A stretch of DNA of 64,000 nucleotides. It comes from Leguminivora glycinivorella. Its lineage: Eukaryota > Arthropoda > Insecta > Lepidoptera > Tortricidae. Both the position numbers and the translations under genes were made by a program. Numbering within the stretch: the first letter of the stretch is position 1; every line of letters begins with the position of its first letter. Below the pieces are notes generated by a model. The model did no database searches, had not been told where the DNA came from, and saw nothing but the letters and a program-made list of their open reading frames with translations. Where the stretch lies: the NCBI RefSeq assembly GCF_023078275.1, contig NC_062983.1:14253001-14317000 (forward strand), given 5' to 3'. Positions 63,334-64,000 of the stretch are shown here, piece by piece.

Positions 63334-64000
63334 TATATAATACATTGAGAAAGTAACGGGCCTGTTTGCAATATATATGTGACGGTTACCTATCAAAAAG
63401 TCGAAAATTGTAATGTCGAATATTAGCACAGAATATATAATAGTACAAGTACAGAAGGCACACTGCTTTGATGTTCACGAAATGCCGCCTTTTTAAATGC
63501 CTACAAAATTCTAACAAGGAAACGAGCCGCACCACGTGCGCAGCGTCGGAGAATAGGGTTGCCTATGGTTTAAAACGCATTAATTCTCAGATAAATAGTT
63601 ATACTATATATTCAAGTCTTGAGTACTTTCTAGGTATATATTATACAGTATTTATAAAATTTTGTTACAGCCTTCAGCATCACAAGCCTTATTGAACTTT
63701 TGCGTGGGACTTAATCAATAAGATCAGTGTAAGATTGTCCTAGGTACTTTATTCATGATGTCTATTTAACTAAGCATTATTAGCCATTCTACACGTGGAT
63801 ATCGCATATGAACCTTGAAAAAAAACTCGCTACGTAATGTAACAATAGAAAGTGCGAACGTGCGTTCCGTGAGAACGCGCGCCACCCCTGATTAGGCCGC
63901 GAACTCGCGGCCGCCAGCATGTACTTGTAGCGCGGCGATAGAATCGCGGAGTGAGCCGCCCCTGATATTAGTAGCCCGAAAACGCTTCCCATTTTATTAA
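63334..64000. other. Window end: repeat fragments only
   Basis: A degenerate tail of the 9439 SINE family is at about 63655-63760 (CACAAGCCTTATTGAACTTT, then CAGTGTAAGATTGTCCTA). The GC-rich end (63860-63980) may be part of another repeat. No exon recognised. Confidence 0.4.

Overview
This window looks like part of a moth or butterfly nuclear genome. It is AT-rich and intron-containing, dense with small inverted-repeat elements and tRNA-derived SINEs of types I associate with Lepidoptera, and carries a short-LTR Ty3/Gypsy element resembling Bombyx mag. No species can be named from the sequence alone.

Region by region: bases 1-22100 hold almost no recognisable host coding sequence. They are a mosaic of dispersed repeats, dominated by a 5.1-kb element made of two long inverted arms bounded by a 10-bp direct repeat (2207-7306), plus SINEs, MITEs, an 800-bp fold-back element and a LINE fragment. 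A tRNA-Ala(AGC) gene lies at 22140-22212 on the minus strand.

From 38608 down to about 22700 the minus strand carries the exocyst subunit Sec10 (EXOC5). I resolved 14 coding exons whose splice phases all join (693 codons); only the short C-terminal exon was not found. Two exons of this gene, including the terminal one, have been amplified in tandem together with their 5' splice sites: 3 units of 198 bp at 32457-33050 and 7 units of 153 bp at 22925-23995. Both periods are multiples of three. A 4.6-kb Ty3/Gypsy element with identical 110-bp LTRs (38789-43422) sits 180 bp upstream of the Sec10 start codon.

Downstream are a broken mariner (43549-44474) and an intronless testis-specific-type serine/threonine kinase gene (45181-46215, plus strand). 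From 62244 down to 48664 the minus strand encodes a three-exon, 132-residue predicted secreted protein of unknown function. Its first intron, 12.9 kb long, contains a nest of retroelements: an outer unit bounded by a 15-bp direct repeat (49896-49910 and 59846-59860), inside it a CR1-like LINE broken by a frameshift, and inside that, antisense, an apparently intact two-ORF LINE (54011-58149).

The genes do not form a shared pathway. The window's main interest is mobile-element layering and the exon-plus-splice-donor amplification in Sec10.
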